Origin: Lampris incognitus | Taxonomy: Eukaryota > Chordata > Actinopteri > Lampriformes > Lampridae | Direction: 5' to 3' | Length of the DNA stretch: 64,000 nucleotides | NCBI RefSeq assembly: GCF_029633865.1 | Contig: NC_079216.1 | Span: forward strand, 21,530,519 to 21,594,518 | Part shown: positions 46,091 to 58,700 of the stretch, piece after piece | How the letters are laid out: each line of letters starts with the position of its first letter | Numbering within the stretch: position 1 is the first letter of the stretch | Notes under the pieces: generated by a model | What the model saw: only the letters and a program-made list of their open reading frames with translations | Database searches by the model: none | Told to the model about the DNA's origin: nothing | Translations under genes and position numbers: made by a program

Positions 46091-46420
46091 CTTTGCACTA
46101 TTTCATTGACTGTTCTGTTGTAGAGTCTATTTTTATGTTCATGACTTGCACTTTTGCTGTTTTGCATTGTTTTGTGTAGGTGAATTCTGGGGGGGCCTGT
46201 GTGGTGACCCACATCTATATAACGAGAGACATTCACCTAAGAGGACGGTGTACCTTTAAGGGAAGAGGCGAGAGGTCAGATAATGCACTTCCGCTTCCGG
46301 TTGAGAGTTGAGTTCAGTGTCGTTGTCGAATGTATGACATGCTAAGTTGGAGCTAGTAAACTACCTCGTCTACGTCTACTCTCACGTCTCCTGTCTCGTT
46401 GTTTTCTAACTCCACAATGG

Positions 46421-47759
46421 GTCCTTAGGTTAATGAACTCACCGGACAACACAAAATTCTATTTTGGGGTTTTGATTCAGAATGCTGCCTCACTTCAATA
46501 GGAGGACAGCGGTCGATAGGAGAATAGAAGGATTCACTTATGCTGTTTATAACATTCCAAGCCATACAGATATTCACAATGAATTGCATTAGTAATGGCT
46601 CTTTCGCTGAGTTACAACACTGTTCAACATTAACTGAAATATCAGCTAAGTTCAAAATAAAATCCCGATCGCATGAAAATAAAATACAAAAATGTACCCA
46701 AATGAAAAATATACAAATGAAATATAGTAGTGGGCTTTTGCAGCCACGTTTCAAGATGGCCTCCTCAGCGTGGCTGGCCAAGAACAGCTACAACAAAACT
46801 GTCCCGATGCAGACTGCTATGCATCTTTGTCCACCATACTTCCCCCCGTCCTTGCTCTGACTGACACTAGGCGTCGCGCGTGTGACGTTATAAGCCTGAG
46901 TCGAGCTTAATCTCTTAAAGGGGCAGTACAGAATTACATTTCACTGCAGGAAGAAAGATCGGTTCTTTACCACCCGGCTACATATATACAAAACTACCAC
47001 GCGTCCGTAGTGTCCGCTCGGGGGTATATTTGAGCCTTTACTCTGCTCAGTTTGTGACATGGATTTTTTTTGTTTTTAATTAGCTATCCTCTCACATGCA
47101 GATGCTCCACGTATAAGAGAAAAGACTATAATTTGTATTATCTACCTAATACATACAAAAATGGTCACCTTCCCTATTTAGATCAAGATTTAAAACAGTA
47201 ATTGCTCAACACTCAGAAGCTCCAGTCAGCTGTAGCAGAGTAGTATGAAAAGACTTGTCTCCTACAACAAGACAGAATCAACACGTTTAAAGTTAAAAAC
47301 TGACATGTTAATCTGTCATGCTGTAATGAGACACAAAAGACAAAATCTTCAGGTCTATATTTCAGTGTTTATACTCTTGTTAAATTTCTCCTCTTGCTTA
47401 AACTGGAGTTAAACATCGCCTCTCATCATCACCAAATGTGATGTTATGATAGTGAGCTGAACTTAAGGTCAGGGCTTGACCTCCTGAACTTTCTTTTGAG
47501 AAGAGATGGCTATGTGGTTTGTTTACCCATTAAAGCCTCCAGGCTAATCCTTTTCTAGAAGTTGTTTCTCCCATATAACTGGTAAGATGACTCATTTGTT
47601 GACTTACTTAAATGTCTACAAGTTTCTAACACCACGCCATTGCTAACGCTGTCACCAGAATAGGAGCCTAACTTCAAAAGCTACATGCTATCTCAATTGG
47701 CTTGGTTGCAGTAATTCTTCTGCGTAACTCAGTGGACCAGCCATTATCCGGCACATCAG
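46421..47759. other. Intergenic DNA upstream of the 276-aa gene
   Basis: No coding segment or transposon recognised. 46860-46900 is CpG-containing (GGCGTCGCGCGTGTGACG). Confidence 0.5.
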
Positions 47760-48154
47760 TACACACACTGTGTATCTTACTAGGGGAAAGAAGAGACGAG
47801 TAGAGCTGTTGGAAGTCTACCCAGAACTCCAGAAACTCCCAAACTCAGACCTATTCTGGTAAGTTATTTCATTGTCAAAAATTAATGTCCCGATTTAAGA
47901 GCTTTGTTTGAGGGTTCCATATGTGGAACAATACTTTTATAGATTCTTATTTTCTTCATAACTTGAAAATGCAACAATTTAAACTCATGACATTGTACTT
48001 TTCTGTATCATTTGTGCTACAATATTGGAATATATTTAATGACTAGTTTAAATGCAGCTATTTATTCAAATGAGATTACACAGTTTCAATAACATAATGA
48101 TGTTCATATCCTTTCCAGTGTATAAGGGAGACCACTCTCTGATTCTCCGTCATC
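47760..48154 (+). promoter_or_regulatory. 5' UTR exon and leader intron of the 276-aa gene
   Basis: A donor CTATTCTG|GTAAGTTA at 47858/47859 and a polypyrimidine acceptor TATCCTTTCCAG ending at 48118 flank a 260-bp intron. The exon from 48119 carries 36 bases of leader before the ATG. The transcription start upstream of 47858 is not defined by any TATA box that I trust. Confidence 0.5.
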
Positions 48155-49139
48155 ATGGGCCAGAGCAACAGCAAACCCTCTCCTACCCCAGCCTTAGGAA
48201 CTAACTTCTTCTCCACTTTTAAATCCCGTAATCGCCCCAATTCTACTTCCTATGATAATGGCTCAGCCTTCCGACCAAGCATCTTCGCCACACTCTGGCA
48301 GCCAAATGTCACCAACCCAAATGACTTCATCCCTCTCTTTAGTGACTGCATCTCAACTGCATCCTCCAGAGCCCAGGAGTACCTGGTCTTCAAAGACCCA
48401 GAAGAAAAGTTCCACCCTAGCCCTGAAGTGCTAACTCAGGTAGAAAACCTGATTATCTTGGGGCAGTTTTGAAAACATTCCTGTTTTGGGATCTTTCCTA
48501 AAAGTAAAATAGCGTGCACATTGCATTTTCTTTGACATTATCTAGAATGCCCTGTGGGTTTTCTTAGCTGTATTTGTTTTTGACATTCTGCAGATCTTCC
48601 TCATGACCTATATCTCCCAGAGCATCAACCTCAACATAACAGACAGCTTCAACTGCACAGCCATGACGCCAGAGCAACGTATTCTTCTGGGGAGTGACTG
48701 GGTTTGGGCAGTGCTGGAGAAACCAACCAAAAACCCCCGTATACAGATTGCAGTTCAGGTAATACACCACCCAGAGAGAGGGGACGCTGTGGAGGACTGT
48801 TATCCCCCAGAAGCTTGCACGGAAGCAATGCAGATTGCACAGCTGGAGTCCAGCAACAAGACTATGTGTGAGAGGATGGTGGACTTCTGTGCTTCCATTG
48901 GCAAAGACTGTTATGCTCTTTTCTTGTTCTTTGGAAAGAAAAACGACAAGGGTAATATCTATGGTGTCCTGAGCAACAACTTCCATGCCGCCATTGGGAA
49001 ATGCGACAAGATTGACAGGGGTTTAATCGAGAATTTCTTTAAAGGAACAAGGTATCTCTATACTCCAACAGGGATGCTGCAGGCAATCGTCACCAAGAAG
49101 GAAGGAGATCCTCTTACATTACTGATTAAGTTCAGCTGA
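48155..49139 (+). CDS. Unrecognised 276-aa protein with N-myristoylation signal, two coding exons
   Basis: Exons 48155-48439 and 48594-49139 (TGA) join in phase 0 across a 154-bp GT-AG intron, giving 276 residues. The ATG at 48155 follows a splice acceptor (exon from 48119), with a likely non-coding 5' exon ending at 47858 (CTG|GTAAGT). The protein begins MGQSNSKP, which fits the myristoylation pattern G2...S6 K7, followed by a Ser/Pro/Asn-rich stretch and FAPS-like aromatic residues. The second exon is compact and mixed alpha/beta in look, with eight cysteines (for example CYPPEAC, CERMVDFC, GKDC, GKC) and the ending LQAIVTKKEGDPLTLLIKFS. There is no signal peptide or membrane segment, so a lipid-anchored or cytosolic protein is inferred. 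I do not recognise the family; a fish-restricted one is possible. AATAAA at 49661 could be the poly(A) signal. Confidence 0.8.
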
Positions 49140-51130
49140 ACAATTTTAACTGGAAACATAATATATGTAATTCAGACAAACAAGAATTAATGATTTTATG
49201 TGACAGAGAAGAGTTAGTTATCACTCTTTTGAAAGGAAACTTCCATCTGAGAGGTTCAATCTTATTAAGTAAGGTGTCCTCAAGTTTGTCCGTCTCAAGG
49301 GACCCTCAGCTGTAATATATGTCCTTTGGACCCTTACTTGTGAAAATGATTTTCCTTAACAAATATGATTTAGCATACAGCATTGTATAGCTATTGCTGT
49401 TGTCTTTTGGAACATAATAATGAAGTGAATGCATTGAAAAGCTAACACAACACAACACAACACAACACGACTGTCACGACTACACAACCTCACCATTGTA
49501 ACTAATGTTTGAGGTCATTTATCACATGTTGTAGACACCCATAGCATTTGATTGGCAACGTTATAACCACCACCTAGAATATTTATGATCTACAATTATA
49601 TTTATTTTCCCAGAATTTAAAGGGATGTCTCCAAAGTCTTGTTATGTAAAATGTTAGTAAAATAAATTAAACTAATTTTTTGCCTTGAGGACATTTCTAA
49701 GGACAATTACCAGTAAGCCTTTTTTTAAAACCACAATCCTAAAGACTGACATACAAAGAAAATGGCTTTTATTTTACTTTTTTATTGCTAGCCTATTAAA
49801 GACAGTAGCAAATCTATGACGCTCCAAATCATAAATGCTTTATTCTTTTATAATTTGAAAGGTTAATATTGGGTTGAACTTGAACCTGAGAAAAATTATA
49901 CACTGCAATTTGCTTTAGTCTTCATAGCCTCAGCAAACCGTGAAAGAATAAGGCGAGTAATGGCAAGTTTTAAAAAACAACATCATTGTTGTGGTTAACA
50001 AACAGATGCTCTCAAGAGATACTAGTACATCAATAGCTAAACCCCGAGTTCACCAGTGTGTTGAGGTTTGGACTCTATAGCTCTGACAACTGGTTCATTT
50101 CAAATGGTTCCCATGGATGCGGAGTGGTCGAACACCAAGGCGTTCATTAGTATCACCACAGGTGCCAGTAAGAAAAACAAAAACAACCATCTTCAGGTTT
50201 GTTGCTTTAAGGTTTTTGTAAATGCAAGAACATTCCCATGGGCACTGGCTTTAAGGTCAAACACGTATTTATATAACCCTTATTGAATATGTGATCATTA
50301 AAATTTTTATTTTCATGAAGCTTGATCACATAAAGTGGTAGGGTGGTGTGCAAATTAATTATAAATGTATGATTATATTAACTATAATAAATCGTTCACC
50401 TTGAAATGTTTGAAAAACCTTGAGACAAATGATCAGATCAGCTCTGTTGTTGGGATGACTGTTGTGAATGACATTTGTCATAAAGAAAAGTCAGATTTTG
50501 ACCCTCTGCCGTTTTTTTTGTTTTGTTTTTTGTTTTTTTACAATCACTGATCATTTGTTTACTGAATGATTATTGATTTATGCAGGGATCAAATATGGGT
50601 ATTAAAAGTTTTCTGTCCCAGAATAAATGTTTGCAGAAGAATCTTTATAAATGATCCAGAACCGCTTGCCACAACTCCATCCGATGGATGATCTGTAGGA
50701 GGACAACGGCTCAGGGTTTTTGTTCGATATTTACTGCCCCACCGGTCCCCCTCTTCAGCATGTTTGATCAGCTAAACACCAGTCATCACTTCTCCAAGAG
50801 GGAGACAATCACCAGTGAAACAACATGACAACACGTATCTGATAAGACCAGAGACATAGAAACAGATGCTGATATATTTGACAAACCATAATTTAATCAA
50901 TCTTATCAATATCTGTTTAGGATAGCAGCAATAAAGGCAAAGAGAAGGAAAAAAGAGGGGGGGATAGGACTAAGAAGAAGGATGTAATCCAGACAGTGTT
51001 CCAGGGAGTGTGCGAGGCACATGCTAGATATGTGTTTGTCTATGTGTATGTGACGTGTCCAACTGTGAGTGCACGGGATTAGTCCCAATAGATTCTGGTC
51101 TCTGACGTCCACGACTTCTCGTAGCGCCTC
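49140..51130. other. 3' UTR and intergenic DNA
   Basis: A short (CACAA)n lies at 49446-49468 and AATAAA at 49661-49666. Otherwise AT-rich DNA with nothing recognised. Confidence 0.6.
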
Positions 51131-51612
51131 CATATTCAGACCCTTTGCTGTGGCACTTCAAATGGTGGCCAGGGGCTTCCTGTATATCCTAGAGACATGT
51201 CTACAACTTGATTGGAGTCCACCTATGGCAAATTTAATCGATTGGACATAATTTAGCAAGGCACCCACCTGTGTATATAAGGTCCCACGATACACACTGC
51301 ATGTCGGGCCAAAAACCGAGCTATGAATTCCAAGGAACTCGCCGTAGACCTCGGCGATAAAATTGTGGCAAGTCATAGATTAGGGCAAGGGTATAAAACC
51401 ATTTCTAAAGCGTTGAGTGTTCCCAGGATCAGGAGCACAGTGGCCCCAATAACTGTGGCACTGGATGGATAAGTTCGGAAGAGTTTGCCGTCCTTCCAAA
51501 CTGAGTAACTCAGCAAGAGGGTCCTTGGTCAGGGAGGTGACCAAGAACCCAACACTCATTCAGAGCGTCGGAAGTCCTCTGCAGAGATGGAAGGACCTGC
51601 CGGGAGGACGAC

Positions 51613-51970
51613 TGTCACCTACAAAAAAACACTACTGGCCACTCACCAGGGGATCGGCCCCATTTAGTCGAGCGGTTAGCGATGTTGCCTCGTGGTGCAA
51701 TACAATTCAGGATCGAATCCCACGGCGGGCGGAATATGCTCCGTTACACTGGTGGCAGCGGTTGGATCCGGAAGCGTGCAGATCCCGAGAAGTGTCTTCA
51801 GAGCGCGGGAGAGTGACTACTGTAACCTACAAAAAAACCCAAAATACTCACTGGCCGATCACCAGGGGGTCTGACTCGGCCCCCTTTAGTAGAGCGGTTA
51901 GCGATGACGCGTCGTGGTGCAGTAGAATCCAGAGCGAATCCCGCAGGGGGCGGAAATATGCTCGGTTACA
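51613..51970 (+). mobile_element. Mini-LTR element family 2, complete (358 bp), TRIM-like
   Basis: 5' LTR 51613-51748 and 3' LTR 51821-51970 run TGT(C/A)ACCTACAAAAAAAC...CGTTACA-like. The internal part is 72 bp: primer site CTGGTGGCAGCGGTTGG at 51749 and a purine tract GCGCGGGAGAGTGA. The 4-bp duplication CGAC is at 51609-51612 and 51971-51974. LTRs hold A-box-like TAG(T/A)(C/A)GAGCGGTTAGCGATG and B-box-like GATCGAATCCC / GAGCGAATCCC. No ORF. Confidence 0.8.
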
Positions 51971-52677
51971 CGACCATCACAGCAGGAGTCCATCACTCAG
52001 GCCTTTATGGTAGAGTGGCGAGACGGAAGCCACTCTTGAGTGAAAGACATACAACAGCCCACTTAGCTTGCCAAATTGTATTTAAAGGACTCGGGGCGTG
52101 AGGAAAAAGATTCCCTGGTCTGCTGAGAAAACATTTAACTCTCTGGGCGGAGCACCGGGCACCGCTCATCACCTGGCTAACACCACCCCTACAGTGAAGC
52201 ATGGTGGTGGCAGCGTCATGCAATGGGAGTGCCTCTCAGTGGTAGGGACAGGGAGACTGGTCAGAAATGAGGGGAGGATGAATGCAGCCAAATACAGAGA
52301 GGCCCTTGAAGAAAACAAGAGTGCACGCGACCTCCGACTGGGACGACTGTTCACCTTTCAGCACGACGATGACGCGAAGCATACAGCCAAGACAACGCTG
52401 CAGTGGCTTCGGGGACACGTCTCTGACTGTCCTTAAGTGGCCAAATCCCAGACCCCTCACATCTGTGGAGAGACCTGAAGATGGCAGTTCACCCATGCTT
52501 CCCATCCAATCTGACAGGAGCTTGAAAAGATCTGCCGGTAAAAACTGGATAAATTGCGCAAACCCAGATGTGTAAAGCTTGTAGACTTACCCGAGAAGAC
52601 TCGACGCTGTAATTGCTGCCAAAGGGGCTTCGACAAATTACTGAATTAAGGGTCTGAATACTTATGTAAATGACAGA

Positions 52678-52745
52678 TTTCATCCATCCATCCATCCATT
52701 ATCCAAACTGCTTATCCTGCTCTCAGGGTCGCGGGGATGCTGGAG
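52678..52745 (-). mobile_element. SINE family B 3' tail
   Basis: CATCCATCCATCCATTATCC AAACTGCTTATCCTGCTCTC AGGGTCGCGGGGATGCTGGA is the reverse complement of the 3' end at 15790-15843. Confidence 0.8.
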
Positions 52746-52911
52746 TAGTAAATTTGCAAAAATGTCTAAAGCCATATTTTCAATTTTGTCATTCTGGGCT
52801 AGAGTGTAGAATGATGGGCAAAGACGGTAATTTCATCCATTTTAAAATTAAATCACCACAAGGTGTGCAAAAAGTGAAGGGGTCTGAATACTTTTTGGAA
52901 GTCATTGAATA

Positions 52912-53399
52912 TGTGTATATGTGTGTGTGTGTGGGGGGGGGGCATTATCTTATCTTTTGTGTTAAGTTGCCAAGAACCACAATGTCAATGAAGAAGATTG
53001 GTGTGTTAAGTTATATTTACCCTACAAACTTTAAAAAAAAATTATACTAATGTAACCACAGACAGCTTTTGTACATTTTACAGTTGTCTCACAGTAAAGT
53101 CAACTTCAGTATAAAAAATACAAACTTAACATTGACCAGACAAACTCACATACACAATGACAAAACAAATAGTTGTGAGCCATTTCTTCATGTTGGCAGT
53201 TTTTTCCCCACCTTACTACCACAGTATAAAGAACGCAAGAAAAAGAAACGGCATAAAAACAGTGAATCTATATTTATGGCATGATCCCATGTAGGTTTCA
53301 ATCTACTGGTCAATTTCAAGTTGTAATACAGGGGATGAAGTCCTTGATGCAGCCCAGAAGAATCTCGATCTTTTCCCGGCATGGAATCAGAAACCAGAA
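52912..53399. other. Intergenic DNA
   Basis: A short (GT)n/G8 run lies at 52918-52942; otherwise nothing recognised. Confidence 0.5.
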
Positions 53400-54087
53400 A
53401 GACTTTGTCATTTCATTTCATGCGCCAGCCCACATGAAATGAAACGAAACATAACATTTCCCCCCAGCCCACAGCAATGCAACACAAAGACAAAAACACA
53501 GATCCAAAAACTACAAGAACACATATATCCAAACTAATATCTAAACTAAACAACACAAAAAAATCACTGTCCAGGAGAACAAACACCAGCCAGGATGACT
53601 GTTGGAACTGCCGGTCTGCATGGGCTAGCAGTTAGCTTAGCTTAGCCTGCTCCGCTTCCACGTCCTGTCAGACCGCCCACGGTGTTTCCTCTTCAGGTAC
53701 AGCTCTGGTCAGGGCTGTGGTCCTTGGGCCCACAAGACGTGGCAGACCAAGCTCCCTCAGCTGATCCAACGCCAGCTCTCCCAGCTAGACACCTTCGACA
53801 CACCTCCCTGCACTCCACACGACGACACTAAAATCACAGTCAAGGCTAGGTGAGGCCACCGCCAGACCGCCCTCGGTGTTACCTCTTCGGGCACAGCTCC
53901 AGGCAGGGCCGTGGTCCCTTGGGCCCACAGGATGCAGCAGACCAAGCTCTCCCAGCTGATCCGGCGCCAGCTCTCTCAGCCATCAAACGAAGACAAACTT
54001 AGACGCAGACGTGGATAAAGAAACTGCATGGACGGTACTGGGTTAGGCCGCTGTAAACGTGAATTTGCGCTGCCATCTTCCCACTCA
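53400..54087. repeat. Unclassified dispersed repeat, copy 2
   Basis: Collinear with 24170-24900: the same opening hairpin TTTCATTTCATGC...CACATGAAATGAAACG, CCCCCAGCCCACAGCAATGC, the GGTCTGCATGGGCTAGCAGT TAG unit, repeated GCCGTGGTCCCTTGGGCCCA CAGGA units, and GGTACTGGGTTAGGCCGCTG at the end. Confidence 0.7.
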
Positions 54088-54234
54088 AGACTAAATGGAA
54101 AAATAGAAAAACTCCCATCATTCAACATTAACGTTATAACCTGATCAGGGGGGCTACTGATTTTAGGTGCGATAGTCACATTTTCTTGTAAGCAATATAT
54201 ATTGTTTTGACATGTTTAGGACGTTGTGTTGCTG

Positions 54235-54302
54235 TAATGCCCCTTGAGGCAAATTTATAATTTGTGATATTGGGCTATACAAATAAAATTGACTTGACTT
54301 GA
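54235..54302 (+). repeat. LINE/SINE 3' tail (TTGACTTGACTTG)
   Basis: GCCCCTTGAGGCAAATTTAT AATTTGTGATATTGGGCTAT ACAAATAAAATTGACTTGAC is the same tail as minus-strand 6160-6220. It lies just downstream of the poglut3 stop. Confidence 0.6.
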
Positions 54303-54341
54303 CCACTATTTGGGTAGCATAACTCAAGAAAACGGCGTCAA

Positions 54342-54785
54342 TCATAGTTCCTCCTTCGTCAAAGTGGGTTCATTTTTCTCCTTTCCATGATGGCATGTGC
54401 AAGCTGAAGTTTGGTCATCCGGCTGAGGTACGAGCTCCATGTCTGCATGCCGTGTGGGCTGGTCTGACTGCCTCTCCGAGTACATCTCCAACACCTTGTA
54501 GAAGTAACAGTACAGTCTGTTTGGTTGCAGCAGTTCTCTGGCTATCGCCTGGCCTGCTTTTGCTGTCTCCTGTGCCTCAGCATCGTTCTTTTTAGCCCAC
54601 TCGATTTTGGTTATGAGGTCAGACAGGTTTCTCCCCACAGTAATGTAATGTGTTCCTGGTTTTAGATGGTTGTAGAAATGCTCATAATATTGAGAGTTCT
54701 GCTTCAGGACCAGACTGTTTCCCAGCATTAAGTAAGGAAACCTATATGCTGCCACTGTTCCATCCATGTTCACTTGGTACTTGTA
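54342..54785 (-). CDS. poglut3: poglut3 exon 6: C-terminal CAP10 segment and KEEL
   Basis: Starts [20 protein letters not shown] after acceptor TTTTTAG and continues with [20 protein letters not shown] and the [13 protein letters not shown] region to MELVPQPDD and a Cys/His-rich stretch. It ends KEEL and TGA at 54342-54344. The KEEL tetrapeptide is a plausible ER-retrieval signal. It is followed downstream by a LINE-type 3' tail repeat. Confidence 0.92.
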   Translation of the reverse strand, partial: YKYQVNMDGTVAAYRFPYLMLGNSLVLKQNSQYYEHFYNHLKPGTHYITVGRNLSDLITKIEWAKKNDAEAQETAKAGQAIARELLQPNRLYCYFYKVLEMYSERQSDQPTRHADMELVPQPDDQTSACTCHHGKEKNEPTLTKEEL

Positions 54786-55688
54786 CTAAAAAGAAGTGGA
54801 AGAAAAGTTGACATAAAAGCATCAGTGCTATAAACTGCATCTGTCAATTTCAACTTTGAACATTCACACAGTGGAGCAGGTATACACAGAGTTATGGGGG
54901 GGGGGTGAAAAAGGAAGAAAAAAAAATCAGATGTTTCCTCACCTTGAAGAAATCAAAGAATCCAACAAGCGGAGCTTTTCCCACATCTTTTTCCCTGTCC
55001 CTGAAAAAGAACCATCCTGTGATCCCTGCATCCAACAACTCCGGATGTTTCTTGGACAGAGCGACCAGGTAGAGTCTTCTCTCCTGACTGTCACGGCCAC
55101 GGAAAAATGCCTTTTCTGTTTTATTTACCCATGGAGGTCCTAGAAGATGATGATATACATATAAAAACAAACAGATTTCAATGTTCATAATAATGACTTG
55201 TTGGGAAGAGTCTTTTAAAAGGGAAGTACTTTTCCCCCTTCTGAATAAGATATTTGACTCAACATAATGGTATGTTTGGTTAATAACAAATTGATGTATG
55301 GAAAGGTCTTTGCCCAAGACTGCTACTTAATTTCTCCTAAAGGAAGGGATAAGAAGGTCAATTTAGGCTGCCTAACTGGCAAACAAATCTTCCTTGAAAC
55401 TGGCTAGTTATATTCTAAAATCATAAAGGAAACTATTGTTTTCTTAACTGCCACATTGTTACATCATGCACACAGATGATGAATAAAAGATCAAGCAATT
55501 ATGAAAATGTTAAAAAAACAACAGCAAAAACACTTGGGCAATATATGCAGCATATAGTAAATACAAGTATATACAGTATGCAAGCACAGGACAAACACAA
55601 TAGTCACTATAGTATACAGTGCACTGATATGAGAAATACAAAAGATGTACACATGATGAAAAAAACAAATATATATAATAATAATAAT

Positions 55689-55726
<38 letters not shown>

Positions 55727-58700
55727 TTTAAACACATTGACAGCTGATGAGTGTGTGACCATCCAGCATGCCGAATTTCACCACAAGAAGACACTGTTAC
55801 ATAACCTCATATGAACAGGAACAAATTTTGGATCCGTGGAAACATAAAATCCAGGTGAAAAATCAGTTTAAAAATTTGGGTATTTTTTGGTGAAAATCGG
55901 TAAAAACCGAAAACGCAGAGCCTTGACTATGATGTCTGTGGATGACATTGTGATCTGTAGTGAGAGTAGGGTGCAGGTTGAGAAGAGGCTGGAGAGGTGG
56001 AGGTATGCACTGGAGAGAAGAGGAATTAAAGTCAGTAGGAGCAAGATGGAATACATATGCATGAATGAGAGGGAGGACAGCGGAATGGTGAGGGTGCAAG
56101 GAGTAGAGGTGATGAAGTTTAAATACTTGGGGTCGACTGTCCAAAGTAACAGGGAGTGGGGAAGAGAGGTGGAGAAGAGAGTGCAGGCAGGTTGGAGGGG
56201 GTGGAGGAGAGTGTCAGGAGTGACTTGCGACAGAAGGGTACCAGCAAGAGTTAAAGGGAAGGTTTACACAATGGTTGTGAGACCAGCTATGTTGTACGGT
56301 TTGGAGACAGTGGTACTGATGAAAAGACAGGAGGTGGAGCTGGAGGTGGCAGAGTTGAAGATGCTATGATTTCCCCTGGGAGTGACGAAGAAGGACAGGA
56401 TTAGGAACGAGTATATGAGAGGGACAGCTCAGGTTGGCTGGTTTGGAGACAAAGCAAGAGAGGCGAGGTTGAGATGGTTTGGACATGTGTGGAGGAGAGA
56501 TGCTGGGTATATTGGGAGAAGGATGCTGAATATGGAGCTGCCAGGGAAGAGGAAAAGAGGAAGGCCAAAGAGGAGGTTTATGGATGTGGTGAGGGAGGAC
56601 ATGCAGGTGGCTGGTGTGACAGAGGAAGATGCAGAGGACAGGAAGAGATGTAAACGGATGATCCGTTTTGGCGACCCCTAATGGGAGCAGCCGAAAGTAA
56701 TAGTAGATTAGATAGTGATAGTAGAGAGACAGGAAAGGCAGGGGAGAGGGGATGACATGCAGCAAAGGGACCGGGCCGGATTCGAACCCAGGCCTCTGCG
56801 GTAAGGACTCTCAGCCTTATGTGGTACCACTCTACCAGGTGCTTGTTTGACCAAACTGACAAAGACTAAAACTAAAGACATTTTCTGTATATTTTTTATT
56901 TTATCTTGGTTAGTTTTGTAAGTAATATCATTTTAGATAGTTTTTGTTTTGTTTTTCTTAAGTCAAGTTCTTATTTTTATTTCAGTTAACTAAAATGTTT
57001 TTTTACACCTAGTTTTAGTTTTCAGTTTAGTTTTACTTAACTATAATAACCTTGGGTACACCCCCTGGTGTTCGTAGGACATACCACCTCCACCCCATGG
57101 ATGAAGACAGGAGATGCTGTGGTCCTAGGCCACCTCAAGTCCATCACCATCTCCTTTTTATAAGTGTTGTCGCTAACATGATCAAAATAGATATGAAAGG
57201 TTGTAGCCATGTTTGGTAGGCTTCCCATCTCTATACAACTGCAAGGAGTTCCAGCCTGGGATAAGGGAGTTACACTTATTAGTTTATAAATGAATCTTTG
57301 CTTCAATTTAACTGCCTGTTTTACAGTACGTCGGGCTGGTCTGACTAGGAAAGGCTAGCCCAGTTGGAGGCTTTAGTCTGTCAGTGTGTGCAACTAAGAC
57401 CTGGAGAGATAATAAAGATGTGTGAGAAAAGGATCAGGGAGCATTTAAAAATGTTTGATAATGTCTTGAGAGCCTTATTGCAACCTCTTAGGTAGATAAA
57501 ATAAAAAATATTCCCCATTGTAATGTACGTTTAGTGAGGGTTCAAATGCCTAAACTGTGTCCACATTGTCTGAGGGGTAAATAAAGAGATGGCTTCCACT
57601 GATTCATTCAATAAGAATGAACATAGTGTGTACACCGATCAGCCAAAACATTAAAACCACCTGCCTAATATTGTGTAGGTCCTCCTCGTGCCACCAGTAT
57701 CTGGCAACAACACATTAGCAGCAGATCCTTTAAGTCTTGTAAGTTGCGAGGTGGGGCCTCCATGGATCAGAATTGCTTTTCCAGCACATCCCACAGATAC
57801 CTGATCAGACTGCGATCTGGGGAAACTGGAGGCCAACGCAACACCTTGAACTCTTTGTCATGTTCCTTAAACCATTCTTGAACAATGTGTGCAGTGTGGC
57901 AGGGTGCATTATCCTGCTGGAAGAGGCCACTGCCATCAGGGAATACCCTTACCATGAAGGGGTGAACCTGGTCTGCAACAGTGTTTAGGTAGGTGGCACA
58001 TGTCAAGGTAACATCCACATGAATACCAGGACCCAAAGTTTCCCAGCGGAACATTGCCCAGAGCATCACACTGCCTCTGCCGGCTTGCCTTCTTCCCATA
58101 GTGCATCCTGGTGCCATCTCTTACCCAGGTAAATGATGCACACGCACCCGACCGTCCACATAATTTAAAATAAACATGATTCATCAGACCAGCCCTCCTT
58201 CTTCTATTGCTCCATGGTCCAGTTCTGACACTCAGGTGCACATTATAGACACTTTTGGCAGTGGACAGGGGTCATCATGGACACTCTGACCAGTCTGAAG
58301 CTACACAGCCCCATACGCAGCAAGCTGTGATGCACTGTGTGTTCTGACACCTGTCTGTCATAGCCAGCATTAACTTTTTCAGCAATTTGAGCTGCAGTAG
58401 CTCTAATGTGGAATCGAACCAGACGGGCAAGCCTTCACTCCCCACACCCATCAGTGAACCTTGGGCACCCATGACCCTATCGCCAGTACACTGGCTGTCC
58501 TTCCCTGGACCACTTTTGGTAGGTGCTGACCACTGCATACCAGAAACACCCCACAAGACTTGCCGTTTTGGAGATGCTCTGACCCAGTCCTTCAGCCATC
58601 ACAATTTGACCCTTGTCAAAGTCTCTCAGGTCCTTAAAGCTGGCCCATTTTTCCTGCTTCCAACACATCAACTTCAAGAACTGACTGTTCACTTGCTGCC

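Larger units (their letters stand above)
41919..46416 (+). mobile_element. Ty3/Gypsy element 2, nearly complete (4498 bp)
   Basis: LTRs 41919-42135 and 46200-46416 (217 bp each, TGTGGTGACC...AACTCCACA) differ at three positions. ATGG is duplicated at 41915-41918 and 46417-46420. The primer site TTGGTGACTCCGACGTGATC starts at 42136; a G-rich tract AATTCTGGGGGGGCC precedes the 3' LTR. It carries gag (42173-42958) and pol (42901-46090); pol has one frame break in a G run near 44411. There is no envelope gene. Confidence 0.95.
51131..52911 (+). pseudogene. Degenerate Tc1-like transposon with nested mini-LTR and SINE tail
   Basis: Ends ATATTCAGACCC (51131) and GGGGTCTGAATAC (52880) are inverted. 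Transposase pieces: [19 protein letters not shown] (51483 on), [26 protein letters not shown] (51990 on), [40 protein letters not shown] and [20 protein letters not shown]. It is interrupted at 51613-51970 and 52678-52745, with several frameshifts. Related to the intact element at 16527. Confidence 0.85.
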
